A stretch of DNA of 64,000 bases from Ectobacillus sp048976805 (GCA_048976805.1 JBHGUR010000078.1:1-64000), one strand, 5' to 3'. Positions 8,584 to 17,016 are shown, numbered from the stretch's first letter. Numbers and translations are program-made. Notes: a model not told the origin generated them from the sequence alone.

Positions 8584-8598
8584 TATTTTCAGACAATT
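8584..8598. promoter_or_regulatory. CodY-box-like site upstream of citB
   Basis: TATTTTCAGACAATT matches the CodY consensus AATTTTCWGAAAATT at 13 of 15 positions and lies about 32 bases before the citB start. Repression of citB by CodY is established in B. subtilis. Confidence 0.6.
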
Positions 8599-8629
8599 GA
8601 GCTTTTACGTTTAACAGGGGGGAATCATA

Positions 8630-11350
8630 ATGGCAAAACACGATCCATTTCATGCTCGTGCCACGTTTGAAGCAAACGGCAAAACGTATCAATATTACCG
8701 CTTGAAAGCGCTTGAGGATGCGGGAATCGGCAACGTTTCACGCTTGCCTTATTCCATTAAAGTATTGCTTGAATCTGTGCTTCGTCAAGTAGACGGACGC
8801 GTTATTAAAGAAGAGCATGTTGAAAACCTTGCGAAATGGGGAACAAGCGATGTGCAGGATATCGATGTTCCGTTTAAGCCATCTCGTGTTATTTTACAGG
8901 ATTTCACAGGGGTTCCTGCCGTTGTAGATTTGGCTTCTTTGCGCAAAGCAATGGCAGATATGGGGGGCGATCCTGATAAAATCAATCCTGAAATTCCGGT
9001 TGATCTCGTTATCGACCACTCTGTACAAGTAGATAAAGCGGGTACACCTGACTCGCTTCAATTTAATATGGACTTAGAATTTAAGCGCAATGAAGAGCGT
9101 TACAAATTTTTAAGCTGGGCGCAAAAAGCGTTTGATAATTACCGCGCAGTTCCGCCGGCAACAGGTATTGTTCACCAAGTAAACCTTGAGTATTTGGCGC
9201 CTGTTGTACATGCGCAGCAAGTAGACGGCGAATGGATAGCGTATCCGGATTCCTTAGTAGGTACGGACTCCCATACAACGATGATTAACGGTATCGGCGT
9301 TCTTGGATGGGGCGTAGGCGGTATTGAAGCAGAAGCTGGAATGTTGGGACAGCCTTCCTACTTCCCAGTTCCAGAAGTAATCGGCGTGAAGCTGACTGGT
9401 ACGCTTCCAAGCGGTACAACTGCAACCGACATCGCATTGAAAGTGACGCAAGTATTGCGCCAAAAAGGCGTAGTCGGCAAGTTTGTCGAGTTCTTCGGCT
9501 CTGGCCTAAAAAGCATGCCGCTTGCAGACCGTGCAACAGTTGCGAACATGGCGCCTGAGTACGGTGCAACCTGCGGTTTCTTCCCAATCGATGATATTTC
9601 CCTTGACTACTTACGCTTAACAGGCCGCAACGAAGAGCAGGTTCAATTAGTGGAAGCATATTGTAAAGCAAACGGTCTATTCTATACGTATGACAGTGTG
9701 GATCCGATTTATACAGAACTTGTAGAAATTGACCTTTCTACAATTGAGCCAAGCTTGTCCGGACCAAAACGTCCGCAAGACTTGATTAAGCTTTCCGACA
9801 TGAAGGAATCCTTCCGCAAAGCGGTTGTAGCTCCGGTTGGAAACCAAGGATTTGGCCTTACTGATAAGGAATTTGAGAAGGAAATGACTGTCGCGGTTAA
9901 GGGACAAGAAGTAACAATGAAGACCGGTGCTATCGCGATTGCAGCCATTACAAGCTGTACAAATACTTCCAACCCTTACGTATTGATTGGTGCAGGCCTT
10001 GTGGCAAAGAAAGCTGTTGAGAAAGGCCTTCAAGTGCCGGCTTATGTAAAAACATCTTTGGCGCCTGGCTCAAAAGTTGTTACAGAATATTTGGATAAAT
10101 CAGGCTTGACAGCCTACTTAGATCAGTTAGGCTTTAATACAGTAGGCTACGGTTGTACAACATGTATCGGCAACTCCGGCCCGCTGGATCCGGTTCTTGA
10201 AAAAGAAATCGCGGCGCACGATCTTCTCGTTACGTCCGTTTTATCCGGTAACCGTAACTTTGAAGGGCGCATTCATCCGCTTGTAAAAGCAAACTATTTG
10301 GCTTCTCCGCCGTTAGTAGTAGCTTATGCGCTTGCAGGTACTGTAGACGTTGACCTGCAAAAGGATGTGCTTGGAACAGACCAAAACGGCAATCCAGTAT
10401 ACTTTAAAGATATTTGGCCAACGGCTGAAGAAGTGCAAGAAGTTGTAGCTTCCGTTGTTACGGCTGAATTATTTAAGAAGGAATATGAACATGTATTTGA
10501 TAGCAACGCGCGCTGGAATGAAATCCAAACGTCAAATGAAGCGCTTTATACTTGGGATCCTGAATCCACATATATTCAGAACCCGCCATTCTTTGAAGGG
10601 TTATCTAAAGACCCGAAAGAAGTAGAGCCATTAGCAGGCCTTCGTGTAATCGGCAAGTTTGGCGATTCTGTCACAACCGACCACATCTCGCCAGCTGGAT
10701 CCTTTGGTAAAGCAACGCCGGCAGGAAAATACTTGCTGGAAAAAGGCGTAGATCCAGTTGACTTTAACTCTTACGGCTCCCGCCGCGGCAACCATGAAGT
10801 TATGATGAGAGGCACGTTTGCGAACATTCGCATTAAAAACCAAATTGCTCCTGGTACAGAGGGCGGTTACACAACTTATTGGCCAACTGGCGAAGTAACT
10901 TCTATTTACGACGCAGCAATGCGATATAAGCAAGACGGTACAGGCCTTCTTGTTATCGCTGGCAAGGATTACGGTATGGGAAGCTCCCGTGACTGGGCTG
11001 CAAAAGGTACCAATTTACTCGGCATTAAAGCTGTTATTGCTGAAAGTTTTGAGCGCATTCACCGTAGCAACCTAGTACTAATGGGAGTGCTTCCGCTTCA
11101 ATTCAAGCAAGGTGAAAATGCTGAAACACTCGGATTAATGGGGAACGAATCATTTGAAATTCACGTTGATAAGCATGTGAAGCCTCGCGATCTTGTGAAA
11201 GTAACCGCAATTGACCCAGAAGGAAATGCGAAGGGATTTGAAGTAGTGGCCCGCTTCGACTCTGAAGTGGAAATTGATTACTACCGCCATGGCGGCATTC
11301 TGCAAATGGTGCTTCGCGAAAAGCTAAAAGAATCCAAAGTAGCAAACTAA
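8630..11350 (+). CDS. citB: Aconitate hydratase (aconitase A)
   Basis: The 906-residue cytosolic enzyme interconverts citrate and isocitrate in the TCA cycle. Its length matches B. subtilis CitB. The three [4Fe-4S] cysteines are visible in SCTNTSNP (about residue 442) and GCTTCIGNSG (about 508-511). GTDSHTTM and the C-terminal swivel domain motif KDYGMGSSRDWAAKG are intact. Bacillus aconitase also binds RNA when its cluster is lost, so a regulatory role is likely from family knowledge. A GGGGGGAATCATA site precedes the ATG. A CodY-like site and a palindrome lie upstream, and a terminator follows. Confidence 0.98.
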   Translation: MAKHDPFHARATFEANGKTYQYYRLKALEDAGIGNVSRLPYSIKVLLESVLRQVDGRVIKEEHVENLAKWGTSDVQDIDVPFKPSRVILQDFTGVPAVVDLASLRKAMADMGGDPDKINPEIPVDLVIDHSVQVDKAGTPDSLQFNMDLEFKRNEERYKFLSWAQKAFDNYRAVPPATGIVHQVNLEYLAPVVHAQQVDGEWIAYPDSLVGTDSHTTMINGIGVLGWGVGGIEAEAGMLGQPSYFPVPEVIGVKLTGTLPSGTTATDIALKVTQVLRQKGVVGKFVEFFGSGLKSMPLADRATVANMAPEYGATCGFFPIDDISLDYLRLTGRNEEQVQLVEAYCKANGLFYTYDSVDPIYTELVEIDLSTIEPSLSGPKRPQDLIKLSDMKESFRKAVVAPVGNQGFGLTDKEFEKEMTVAVKGQEVTMKTGAIAIAAITSCTNTSNPYVLIGAGLVAKKAVEKGLQVPAYVKTSLAPGSKVVTEYLDKSGLTAYLDQLGFNTVGYGCTTCIGNSGPLDPVLEKEIAAHDLLVTSVLSGNRNFEGRIHPLVKANYLASPPLVVAYALAGTVDVDLQKDVLGTDQNGNPVYFKDIWPTAEEVQEVVASVVTAELFKKEYEHVFDSNARWNEIQTSNEALYTWDPESTYIQNPPFFEGLSKDPKEVEPLAGLRVIGKFGDSVTTDHISPAGSFGKATPAGKYLLEKGVDPVDFNSYGSRRGNHEVMMRGTFANIRIKNQIAPGTEGGYTTYWPTGEVTSIYDAAMRYKQDGTGLLVIAGKDYGMGSSRDWAAKGTNLLGIKAVIAESFERIHRSNLVLMGVLPLQFKQGENAETLGLMGNESFEIHVDKHVKPRDLVKVTAIDPEGNAKGFEVVARFDSEVEIDYYRHGGILQMVLREKLKESKVAN

Positions 11351-11357
11351 GGACGTG

Positions 11358-11392
11358 AAGCAAGCTGTGCTGATGCACAGCTTGCTTTTCTA
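11358..11392 (+). terminator. citB terminator
   Basis: AAGCAAGCTGTGC-tgat-GCACAGCTTGCTT is followed by TTC. A perfect 13-bp stem eight bases after the citB stop. Confidence 0.85.
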
Positions 11393-11533
11393 TTGACGTA
11401 AAATAGGCATACACGTTTTTTGTTCCTTTTCTTTTTTTGAATTTTATGTAAAGTATGATTCAATAGAAGTAAGAATAGTCTGGGGGCTGTCCGTATACAT
11501 TATAAGAAAAAGGGAAATTAAGGGATGGTATTT

Positions 11534-12094
11534 ATGCTTAGAAAAGGGATTGTCATTATTGTACTTTTAACAATGGTTGGATATGCAACGTATCATCAAT
11601 TTTGGAAAGAGAAACAAAAGGGAGCGGTTAAACAAACAGCACAGGAAGTATTTGCGAATAAAGGCCTGCAAATTGGAAAAGAAGCTCCGGATTTTGAGTT
11701 GCAGACAGTAGATGGCAAGCAAGTAAAGCTGTCTGATTTCAAAGGAAAAAAGGTTATCGTCAATTTTTGGGCAACATGGTGCCCGCCTTGCCGAAAGGAA
11801 ATCCCCGAGATGCAAGCTTTTTACAATAAATATGAAAAAGACACGGTTATTTTAGCGGTCAATTATACTGCTTCCGAACGTACAGGCGGTCGGGAAAAAG
11901 TCCAAAGCTTTATCCAGGAAAATGGAATTACATTTCCGGTTTTGCTTGATGCTTCCTCAACTGTTAGCAACATGTATAAGGTCATTACCTTGCCAACATC
12001 GTATTTTGTTGATAAAAAAGGAATCATCCGCCATAAATATATTGGGCCAATGACAGTCGAATATATGGAGAAAACAGTGCAAGCATTTAAATAA
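11534..12094 (+). CDS. yneN: Membrane-anchored thioredoxin-like thiol-disulfide oxidoreductase
   Basis: The product has one N-terminal membrane anchor (residues 5-20), then a TlpA/ResA-type thioredoxin fold. The active site is WATWCPPCRKEIPEM (CxxC near residue 84) and the cis-proline loop is TLPTSYFVD. The domain would face outside, where it would reduce or exchange disulfides of secreted proteins or apocytochromes. The gene follows citB just as yneN does in B. subtilis. I chose ATG 11534 because TTAAGGGA lies about nine bases upstream. The ATG at 11525 is too close to it. MITE A4 is inserted across the stop region. Confidence 0.9.
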   Translation: MLRKGIVIIVLLTMVGYATYHQFWKEKQKGAVKQTAQEVFANKGLQIGKEAPDFELQTVDGKQVKLSDFKGKKVIVNFWATWCPPCRKEIPEMQAFYNKYEKDTVILAVNYTASERTGGREKVQSFIQENGITFPVLLDASSTVSNMYKVITLPTSYFVDKKGIIRHKYIGPMTVEYMEKTVQAFK

Positions 12095-12096
12095 AA

Positions 12097-12232
12097 GGCT
12101 CTGTTAAACTTGATTGTTGCTTTTCCGCTACAGGCGGACGCTTTCCGCGGGCAGGGCCGAGCTGCTGGAGTCGCCGCCTTTCATTCCAAATCAACAAATG
12201 AATCCAAATCAACATTAGCCTTTAACAGAGCC
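12097..12232 (+). repeat. Family A MITE-like repeat, copy A4
   Basis: GGCTCTGTTAAACTTG at the left and CTTTAACAGAGCC at the right form the terminal inverted repeats. The exact 8-bp duplication AAATAAAA flanks it at 12089-12096 and 12233-12240. The left duplication contains the yneN stop codon, so the insertion landed at the very end of that gene without breaking it. Confidence 0.95.
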
Positions 12233-12249
12233 AAATAAAAATAAGAAAG

Positions 12250-12282
12250 CAACCAAGCATGGCAACTAGCCATGCTTTTTCT
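12250..12282 (+). terminator. Terminator downstream of yneN/A4
   Basis: CAAGCATGGC-aacta-GCCATGCTTTTTC is a hairpin with T-run. It was probably the yneN terminator before A4 inserted in between. Confidence 0.75.
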
Positions 12283-12388
12283 GCTGCCGTTTTTGTTTTT
12301 AATTAAAAAAATTTTCTTACAAGTTCGATTAAAGAGAGGGGGATTTGCCTATACTAATCCATAAGCAAGAAATGGAAGGGTGAAAGAC

Positions 12389-12529
12389 ATGAGAAGAAAC
12401 CGAAGAAAAACATTTGCTGAGCTTGTTGCAGAAAATAAGCTGCAGCTTATGAATGACCGCGAGGCAATCGAGCGAATTGAGGAAAAATTAGAGCAACGCC
12501 TGGAAATCCGCCTTAAGCAAGCGGAGTAA
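12389..12529 (+). CDS. FbpB-family small basic protein
   Basis: The 46-residue product starts MRRNRRKTFAELVAENK and continues LMNDREAIERIEEKLEQRLE. This is the pattern of the FbpB family, small basic proteins first found in the B. subtilis Fur iron-sparing response, where they are thought to help small RNA FsrA. GGAAGGGTGAAAGAC precedes the ATG. I see no clear Fur box upstream, so iron control is not supported here. Confidence 0.8.
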   Translation: MRRNRRKTFAELVAENKLQLMNDREAIERIEEKLEQRLEIRLKQAE

Positions 12530-12534
12530 TTCCC

Positions 12535-12564
12535 ACATAATCAAGTAGGCAAAGATGCATACTA
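12535..12564 (+). promoter_or_regulatory. Sigma-G-like promoter of sspN
   Basis: ACATA (12535-12539) and CATACTA (12558-12564) are separated by 18 bases. They match the sigma-G -35 and -10 consensus and sit just before sspN. Confidence 0.75.
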
Positions 12565-12585
12565 CTTGAGAAGGAGGGAGTTAAT

Positions 12586-12720
12586 ATGGGTAATCCAAAA
12601 CATAACCAAAAATCCTTTGTTCCAAGCCATATCGGAGGGCAGCCGCGCGAGGCGGGCGGAAACAAAGGAAAGAAAATGCAAGATAAAACCGGGAAAAAAC
12701 CGATTGTAGATAACGGTTAG
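12586..12720 (+). CDS. sspN: Small acid-soluble spore protein N
   Basis: The 44-residue product starts MGNPKHNQKSFVPSHIGGQP and contains NKGKKMQDKTGKKP. This matches SspN of bacilli, a minor forespore SASP. GAAGGAGGGAGTTAAT precedes the ATG. tlp follows, as in B. subtilis, but here a hairpin separates the two genes. Confidence 0.93.
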   Translation: MGNPKHNQKSFVPSHIGGQPREAGGNKGKKMQDKTGKKPIVDNG

Positions 12721-12742
12721 CACATAATTGTTTTGCCATAAA

Positions 12743-12770
12743 AAGGGCGGTTTACCGTCCTTTTTATATT
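12743..12770 (+). terminator. Terminator after sspN
   Basis: AAAAAGG-gcGGTttACCgt-CCTTTTTAT forms a hairpin with T-run. In B. subtilis sspN and tlp are cotranscribed. Here this structure would reduce read-through. Confidence 0.65.
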
Positions 12771-12908
12771 GTAGGACTCTCTTATACCATTAAGTTAGGG
12801 ACAACTGCGCAAGGAAAAACGGAAAGAAAAGAATTTTTTTTTGCTATACATATTGCCCTGCGATTGAACCAAACTAACTATGTATTTAGTATATGAGGAG
12901 GAATGAAC

Positions 12909-13139
12909 ATGGTAAAGCATCAACAACCTAACCCGGATGATCGCAGCGACAATGTGGAAAAATTGCAGGAAATGGTGCAAAATACAATCCGTAATATGCA
13001 TGAAGCTGAGGAAGCGGCGCAATTCTCCAATGAAAAGGATTGCGCAGCAATCGAAGCAAAAAATCAACGCCGTTTAGAGAGTATTGAGGCAATGCGCAAT
13101 GAAATTAAAGAAGAGTATGCCTACCGCGAAGAACATTAA
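12909..13139 (+). CDS. tlp: Small acid-soluble spore protein Tlp
   Basis: The 76-residue hydrophilic product contains QPNPDDRSDNVEKLQEMVQN and ends in an acidic, alanine- and glutamate-rich helix. This matches the Tlp family of forespore proteins. The name 'thioredoxin-like' is historical, and no CxxC is present. I chose ATG 12909 because GAGGAGGAATGAAC gives a spacing of about seven. The ATG at 12903 is too close to the site. Confidence 0.95.
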   Translation: MVKHQQPNPDDRSDNVEKLQEMVQNTIRNMHEAEEAAQFSNEKDCAAIEAKNQRRLESIEAMRNEIKEEYAYREEH

Positions 13140-13222
13140 GCTCCTCGTCATTTAACTTCGCTTAAAGCGGACGATTCTTTCTGTGAACATCGGAGTATTT
13201 ATTAATCGAACAAATAGAAACG

Positions 13223-13260
13223 AAAGGCTCTGCCCGCAATCCCGCAGAGCCTTTTTTATT
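13223..13260 (+). terminator. tlp terminator
   Basis: AAAGGCTCTG-cccgcaatccc-GCAGAGCCTTTTTTATTT. A strong stem with T-run. Confidence 0.85.
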
Positions 13261-13264
13261 TGAA

Positions 13265-13500
13265 GACTCTGTTAAAGACCAATGTTGATGTTCACGTCAA
13301 CATCATATGATCTATACCTTAAGCCTGCACATCACGAATAGAACCTGGCGGCAACCCGCACTCACTTCCTCGCTTTGGTTTTCCTTTGGGCAAGGAAAAA
13401 CTAGGCTCTAATCGTTACTATATATGGCCAGGAGCACTTTCCCCTTCTAAAAGAAAGGTTTTATGTCACTTCCCCAATTTGTATTTATATAGTAATGCAA
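13265..13500 (-). repeat. Family B/C mosaic repeat, copy B2
   Basis: The left end GACTCTGTTAAAGACCAATGT is a family A/B-type terminus. The middle (GGTTTTCCTTTGGGCAAGGA, CTAGGCTCTAATCGTTACTA) matches family B on the minus strand. The right end (AAAGGTTTTATGT, ATTTATATAG) matches family C. The element therefore looks like a hybrid of both. From 13501 to 13656 I see only AT-rich sequence. Confidence 0.7.
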
Positions 13501-13656
13501 TAAGCCTAATTTGTTTTATTTGCATTTATACAATTTAATGTTTATTAATCTCCTGATATAAAGTTTCCAAAAAAATCCACAAAAACGAGTTGCTTAATTC
13601 ACCTGGCAATTATATAATTTTCATAATAATAAGATAATTTTATTAACTAAACTTTT

Positions 13657-13783
13657 GACTCTGTTAAAGGCTAATGTTGATTTGGAATGAAAGGCGGCGA
13701 CTCCAGCGGGAAAAGCGGCTCGGCCTCACCCGCGGAAAGCATCCGCCTGTAGTGGAAAAGCAACAATCAAGTTTAACAGAGCC
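13657..13783 (-). repeat. Family A MITE-like repeat, copy A5
   Basis: It is inverted relative to A4: GACTCTGTTAAAGGCTAATG at the left and AAGTTTAACAGAGCC at the right. The flanks AAACTTTT (13649-13656) and AAATTTTT (13784-13791) agree at 7 of 8 bases, a decayed target duplication. Confidence 0.9.
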
Positions 13784-13847
13784 AAATTTTTATATCTATA
13801 TACAAGCGAATAAAAAAAATCGACCTTTTATAGTAGGGCAGAGAGCA

Positions 13848-13940
13848 GCTAGCAGTGTGGAGAAGCGGTCAAACCTTAATGGTGGCCCATGCAATGGAAA
13901 AATATAGGTAGGAAACGGGTGCCACGGTCGTTTCCGTCAG
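13848..13940 (+). other. glnQ leader region with family C fragment and hairpin
   Basis: AGAAGCGGTCAAACCTTAAT and GCCCATGCAATGGAAAAA match the conserved core of family C. Directly after it, GGAAACG (13911-13917) pairs with CGTTTCC (13929-13935). No T-run follows, so this is not a plain terminator. It lies about 100 bases before the glnQ start and may affect its expression. Confidence 0.4.
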
Positions 13941-14035
13941 CCTAGCAAATGGAAATAGCGAAATGATTAAACAGTTTTATGTATTCACTCAAGGATTTAT
14001 TGACGGAAATTAGGGGTTTGTCAGGGGGGATAGCT

Positions 14036-14764
14036 TTGATTACTTTTAAAAATGTAAACAAGTATTACGGAAATTTCCATGTCCTAAAAAATATTAATCT
14101 TCACATTAAAAAGGGAGAAATTGTCGTTGTTGTCGGCCCGTCAGGTTCTGGCAAAAGTACGCTTCTCCGTTGCATTAACAGGCTGGAGGCTATATCAGAT
14201 GGGGAACTTATCGTCAATGGTGTAAAAGTGAATGACAAAAAAACAGATATTAATAAACTTCGCCGCAATATCGGGATGGTATTTCAGCACTTTAATCTGT
14301 ACCCGCACAAAACTGTTCTTGAAAATATTACATTGGCACCGATGAAAGCTTTAAAAGTAACAAAGGAAGAAGCGATAAAAACAGCCATGTTCTATCTAGA
14401 AAAAGTTGGAATACCCGATAAGGCGCATACATATCCATCCAAACTATCAGGCGGACAGCAGCAGCGTGTTGCCATTGCGAGAGGGCTTGCAATGAAACCG
14501 CAGATTATGCTATTTGATGAGCCGACATCGGCACTTGATCCGGAAATGATCGGGGAGGTACTCGATGTTATGAAGACACTCGCTGGAGAAGGGATGACAA
14601 TGGTTGTTGTAACGCATGAAATGGGATTTGCCAGGGAAATGGCCGATCGTATTTTATTTATGGACGAGGGGCGTATCATGGACGAGGGAGCACCGGCTGA
14701 GTTTTTCGCGAATCCGCAGGAGGAGCGAGCGCGTCAATTTCTTAGCCGTGTACTAAATAATTAA
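14036..14764 (+). CDS. glnQ: Glutamine/polar amino acid ABC transporter, ATP-binding protein
   Basis: The 242-residue ATPase has Walker A GPSGSGKST, Q-loop VFQHFNLYPH, signature LSGGQQQRVAIARGLA, Walker B IMLFDEPTSALDPE and the H-loop VVVTHEMG. It energises uptake of a polar amino acid, probably glutamine, through GlnM and GlnP. The start is TTG at 14036: CAGGGGGGATAGC precedes it and the protein then aligns with GlnQ (MITFKNVNKYYG). Upstream in-frame codons have no ribosome site. It is the first gene of glnQHMP. Confidence 0.93.
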   Translation: MITFKNVNKYYGNFHVLKNINLHIKKGEIVVVVGPSGSGKSTLLRCINRLEAISDGELIVNGVKVNDKKTDINKLRRNIGMVFQHFNLYPHKTVLENITLAPMKALKVTKEEAIKTAMFYLEKVGIPDKAHTYPSKLSGGQQQRVAIARGLAMKPQIMLFDEPTSALDPEMIGEVLDVMKTLAGEGMTMVVVTHEMGFAREMADRILFMDEGRIMDEGAPAEFFANPQEERARQFLSRVLNN

Positions 14765-14783
14765 TTTAAAGGGGAGGCTGTGT

Positions 14784-15599
14784 ATGTTTAAAAAGAAGCT
14801 AGCCGTATGGGGGATTGTATCTTGTTTATTGTTGGCAGTCACCGGATGTAGCACCTCTAAGGAAACTTCAACTGAGCCGGCCAAAAATGCATTGGAGCAA
14901 ATAAAAAAACGCGATAAGCTTATTGTCGGCGTCAAGTATGATACGAATCTTTTTGGCTTGAAAAATCCATCCACCGGAAAAGTGGAAGGCTTTGACGTTG
15001 ATGTCGCGAAGGCGTTGGCAAAGGATCTTCTTGGGGATGAAAAAAAGGTGGAGCTAAAGGAAGTAACGTCTAAAACACGGATTCCAATGTTGAAAAACGG
15101 AGATATTGACATGATTATTGCGACGATGACCATTACGGAAGAACGCAAAAAGGAAGTCGATTTCTCCGATGTGTATTTTAAAGCGGGACAGGCGCTTCTC
15201 GTGAAAAAGGGGAGCCCAATCAAAGGGATTGAAGATGTGAAAAAAGGTGTTAAAGTGCTGGCAGTAAAAGGGTCGACATCTTCGCAAAACATCCGAGCGA
15301 AGGCTCCTGAAGCAACAGTGCTGGAGTTTGAAAACTATAGTGAAGCATTTACGGCGTTAAAAGCGGGGCAAGGCGATGCATTAACAACAGATAATTCTAT
15401 TTTGTACGGCATGCAAAAACAAGATCCGAATTATCAGATTGTTGGCGATATTTTTACAGATGAACCGTACGGCATCGCTGTGCGTAAAGGAGAAAAAGAG
15501 CTTGTCGATGCTGTCAATAAGTTTTTGAAGAAGGTAAAAGAAAATGGTGAATATGACAAAATGTATGAGAAATGGATTGGCGAAAACCCGAAAGAATAA
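14784..15599 (+). CDS. glnH: Glutamine-binding lipoprotein of ABC transporter
   Basis: The 271-residue product has a lipoprotein signal with lipobox VTGC (cysteine near residue 22), followed by a family 3 solute-binding fold (LIVGVKYDTNLFGLKNPSTG, GFDVDVAKALAK, MIIATMTITEERKKEVDFSD). It captures the amino acid outside the membrane and delivers it to GlnMP. AAAGGGGAGGCTGTGT precedes the ATG. A strong hairpin follows the gene and probably keeps its transcript level above that of the permease genes. Confidence 0.93.
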   Translation: MFKKKLAVWGIVSCLLLAVTGCSTSKETSTEPAKNALEQIKKRDKLIVGVKYDTNLFGLKNPSTGKVEGFDVDVAKALAKDLLGDEKKVELKEVTSKTRIPMLKNGDIDMIIATMTITEERKKEVDFSDVYFKAGQALLVKKGSPIKGIEDVKKGVKVLAVKGSTSSQNIRAKAPEATVLEFENYSEAFTALKAGQGDALTTDNSILYGMQKQDPNYQIVGDIFTDEPYGIAVRKGEKELVDAVNKFLKKVKENGEYDKMYEKWIGENPKE

Positions 15600-15636
15600 G
15601 AGCTGGCCAAAGGTGGATTCACTGAAGGCTGCCGGC

Positions 15637-15671
15637 GCAAACAGGATGAGGTTCTCATCCTGTTTGCTTTC
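15637..15671 (+). terminator. Intra-operon hairpin between glnH and glnM
   Basis: GCAAACAGGATGAG (15637-15650) pairs perfectly with CTCATCCTGTTTGC (15654-15667) around a GTT loop, followed by only TTTC. It is likely a partial terminator or mRNA-stabilising structure that sets a higher dose of the binding protein. Confidence 0.75.
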
Positions 15672-15694
15672 ACGTCCAGAAAGGGGATGCACAA

Positions 15695-16348
15695 ATGATT
15701 GATTTTTCCATCTTAACTGAGAACTGGGATCTATATATGAAGGGATTTACTAATACCGTTATCGCAAGCTTTATTGCGCTGGTTGGCAGTTTTGTTCTTG
15801 GGACAATTGTAGCCGTTATGCGTATTGCGCCTATTCGTGTCTTAAATTGGGCTGGAGCGGCATATGTAGAATTTATCCGCAACATTCCACTTATCCTCAT
15901 TACATTTGTTTTCTTTGTCGGCCTGCCTGTTTTTGGTGTAACGCTCAGCGGCTTTGCAGCTGGAACGGTTGGCCTGGCCGTGTATACAGCAGCTTTTATT
16001 GCAGAGGCTATTCGCGCGGGCATTTTGTCTGTGCCAAAAGGCCAAACGGAAGCAGCCCGCTCATCCGGTCTTACTTATATACAAACGATGCGTTATATTA
16101 TTTTGCCTCAAGCTATTAAAATTGTTATTCCTCCCCTAGGCAATCAATTTATCAATCTTGTTAAAAATTCCTCCGTGCTCGGTGTTGTAGCGGGACTGGA
16201 CTTAATGTACTTCGGAGATTTAATCGCTTCAAAAACGTTCGTCACATTTGATGTATACATATTTGTAGCGTTGTTCTATTTGGTGCTTACAGTTCCACTT
16301 AGCCTTGGAGTTGGGTATTTGGAGAAACGGTTTGCGAGAAGCCATTAG
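15695..16348 (+). CDS. glnM: Amino acid ABC transporter permease
   Basis: The 217-residue membrane protein has about five helices. It carries the His/Glu/Gln-type permease motifs EFIRNIPLILITFVFF and the EAA loop EAARSSGLTYIQTMRYIILPQA that docks on GlnQ. AAAGGGGATGCACAA precedes the ATG. It pairs with GlnP (16363-17013) to form the channel. Confidence 0.92.
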   Translation: MIDFSILTENWDLYMKGFTNTVIASFIALVGSFVLGTIVAVMRIAPIRVLNWAGAAYVEFIRNIPLILITFVFFVGLPVFGVTLSGFAAGTVGLAVYTAAFIAEAIRAGILSVPKGQTEAARSSGLTYIQTMRYIILPQAIKIVIPPLGNQFINLVKNSSVLGVVAGLDLMYFGDLIASKTFVTFDVYIFVALFYLVLTVPLSLGVGYLEKRFARSH

Positions 16349-16362
16349 GGAGGGGAACGTTC

Positions 16363-17013
16363 ATGGATTTTAAAGGAGCTTATACCGCTCATCATTTTTC
16401 TTTTTTATTTGATGGGTTTCTCGTTACTTTAAAAATCGCATTTATTTCTATTATTTTAAGTTCTGTCATTGGCAGTGTAATTGGGATTTTACGGTATGCA
16501 AACATTCCGTTTTTCTCAAAGCTGCTTGCTGTTTTAGTGGAAATTGTCCGTAATCTCCCGCTGTTGCTCATCATTTTCTTTACGTATTTTGCGCTCCCGG
16601 AGATTGGACTTAAGCTGGAAGTCGAAGCAGCTGCTATTACGGCGCTGACCATTTTTGAAGCAGCTATGCTGTCGGAAATTGTTCGAAGCGGCTTGTTGTC
16701 TGTAGAAAAGGGACAAATTGAAGCGGCGCGTTCGTCCGGCCTTACATATGTACAAACGATGAATCATATTATATTGCCCCAAGCGCTTAGAAGGATGGTT
16801 CCGCCAATCGTCAGCCAATTTATTTCTTTATTGAAAGATACATCATTGGCAGTTATTATTGCTTTGCCGGAGCTGACACATAACGCGCAAATCATTAACG
16901 GCCAAAACGTTAACTATATTATTCCGGTTTTCTTGTTGGTTGCATTGATGTATTTTGCTATAAATTATAGCCTGTCCTTAGTTGCAAGGCGGCTTGAAAG
17001 CAAACGCACATAA
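16363..17013 (+). CDS. glnP: Amino acid ABC transporter permease
   Basis: The 216-residue membrane protein is homologous to GlnM, with VEIVRNLPLLLIIFFTYF and the EAA loop EAARSSGLTYVQTMNHIILPQA. It follows glnM by 14 bases with its own GGGAGGGGAACGTTC site. It is the last gene of the operon and is followed by a terminator at 17017. The glnQHMP block is absent at this position of the B. subtilis map. Confidence 0.92.
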   Translation: MDFKGAYTAHHFSFLFDGFLVTLKIAFISIILSSVIGSVIGILRYANIPFFSKLLAVLVEIVRNLPLLLIIFFTYFALPEIGLKLEVEAAAITALTIFEAAMLSEIVRSGLLSVEKGQIEAARSSGLTYVQTMNHIILPQALRRMVPPIVSQFISLLKDTSLAVIIALPELTHNAQIINGQNVNYIIPVFLLVALMYFAINYSLSLVARRLESKRT

Positions 17014-17016
17014 ATT

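Noticed and set aside
9677..10033. Long antisense frames inside citB and other large genes.
   Set aside because: They are shadows of strongly coding sequence on the other strand.
13830..13940. Possible T-box leader before glnQ (GAGAGCAGCTAGCAG, GGGTGCCACGG, hairpin GGAAACG/CGTTTCC).
   Set aside because: The T-box bulge needs UGGN, which is absent, there is no terminator T-run, and part of the region is better explained as a family C fragment.
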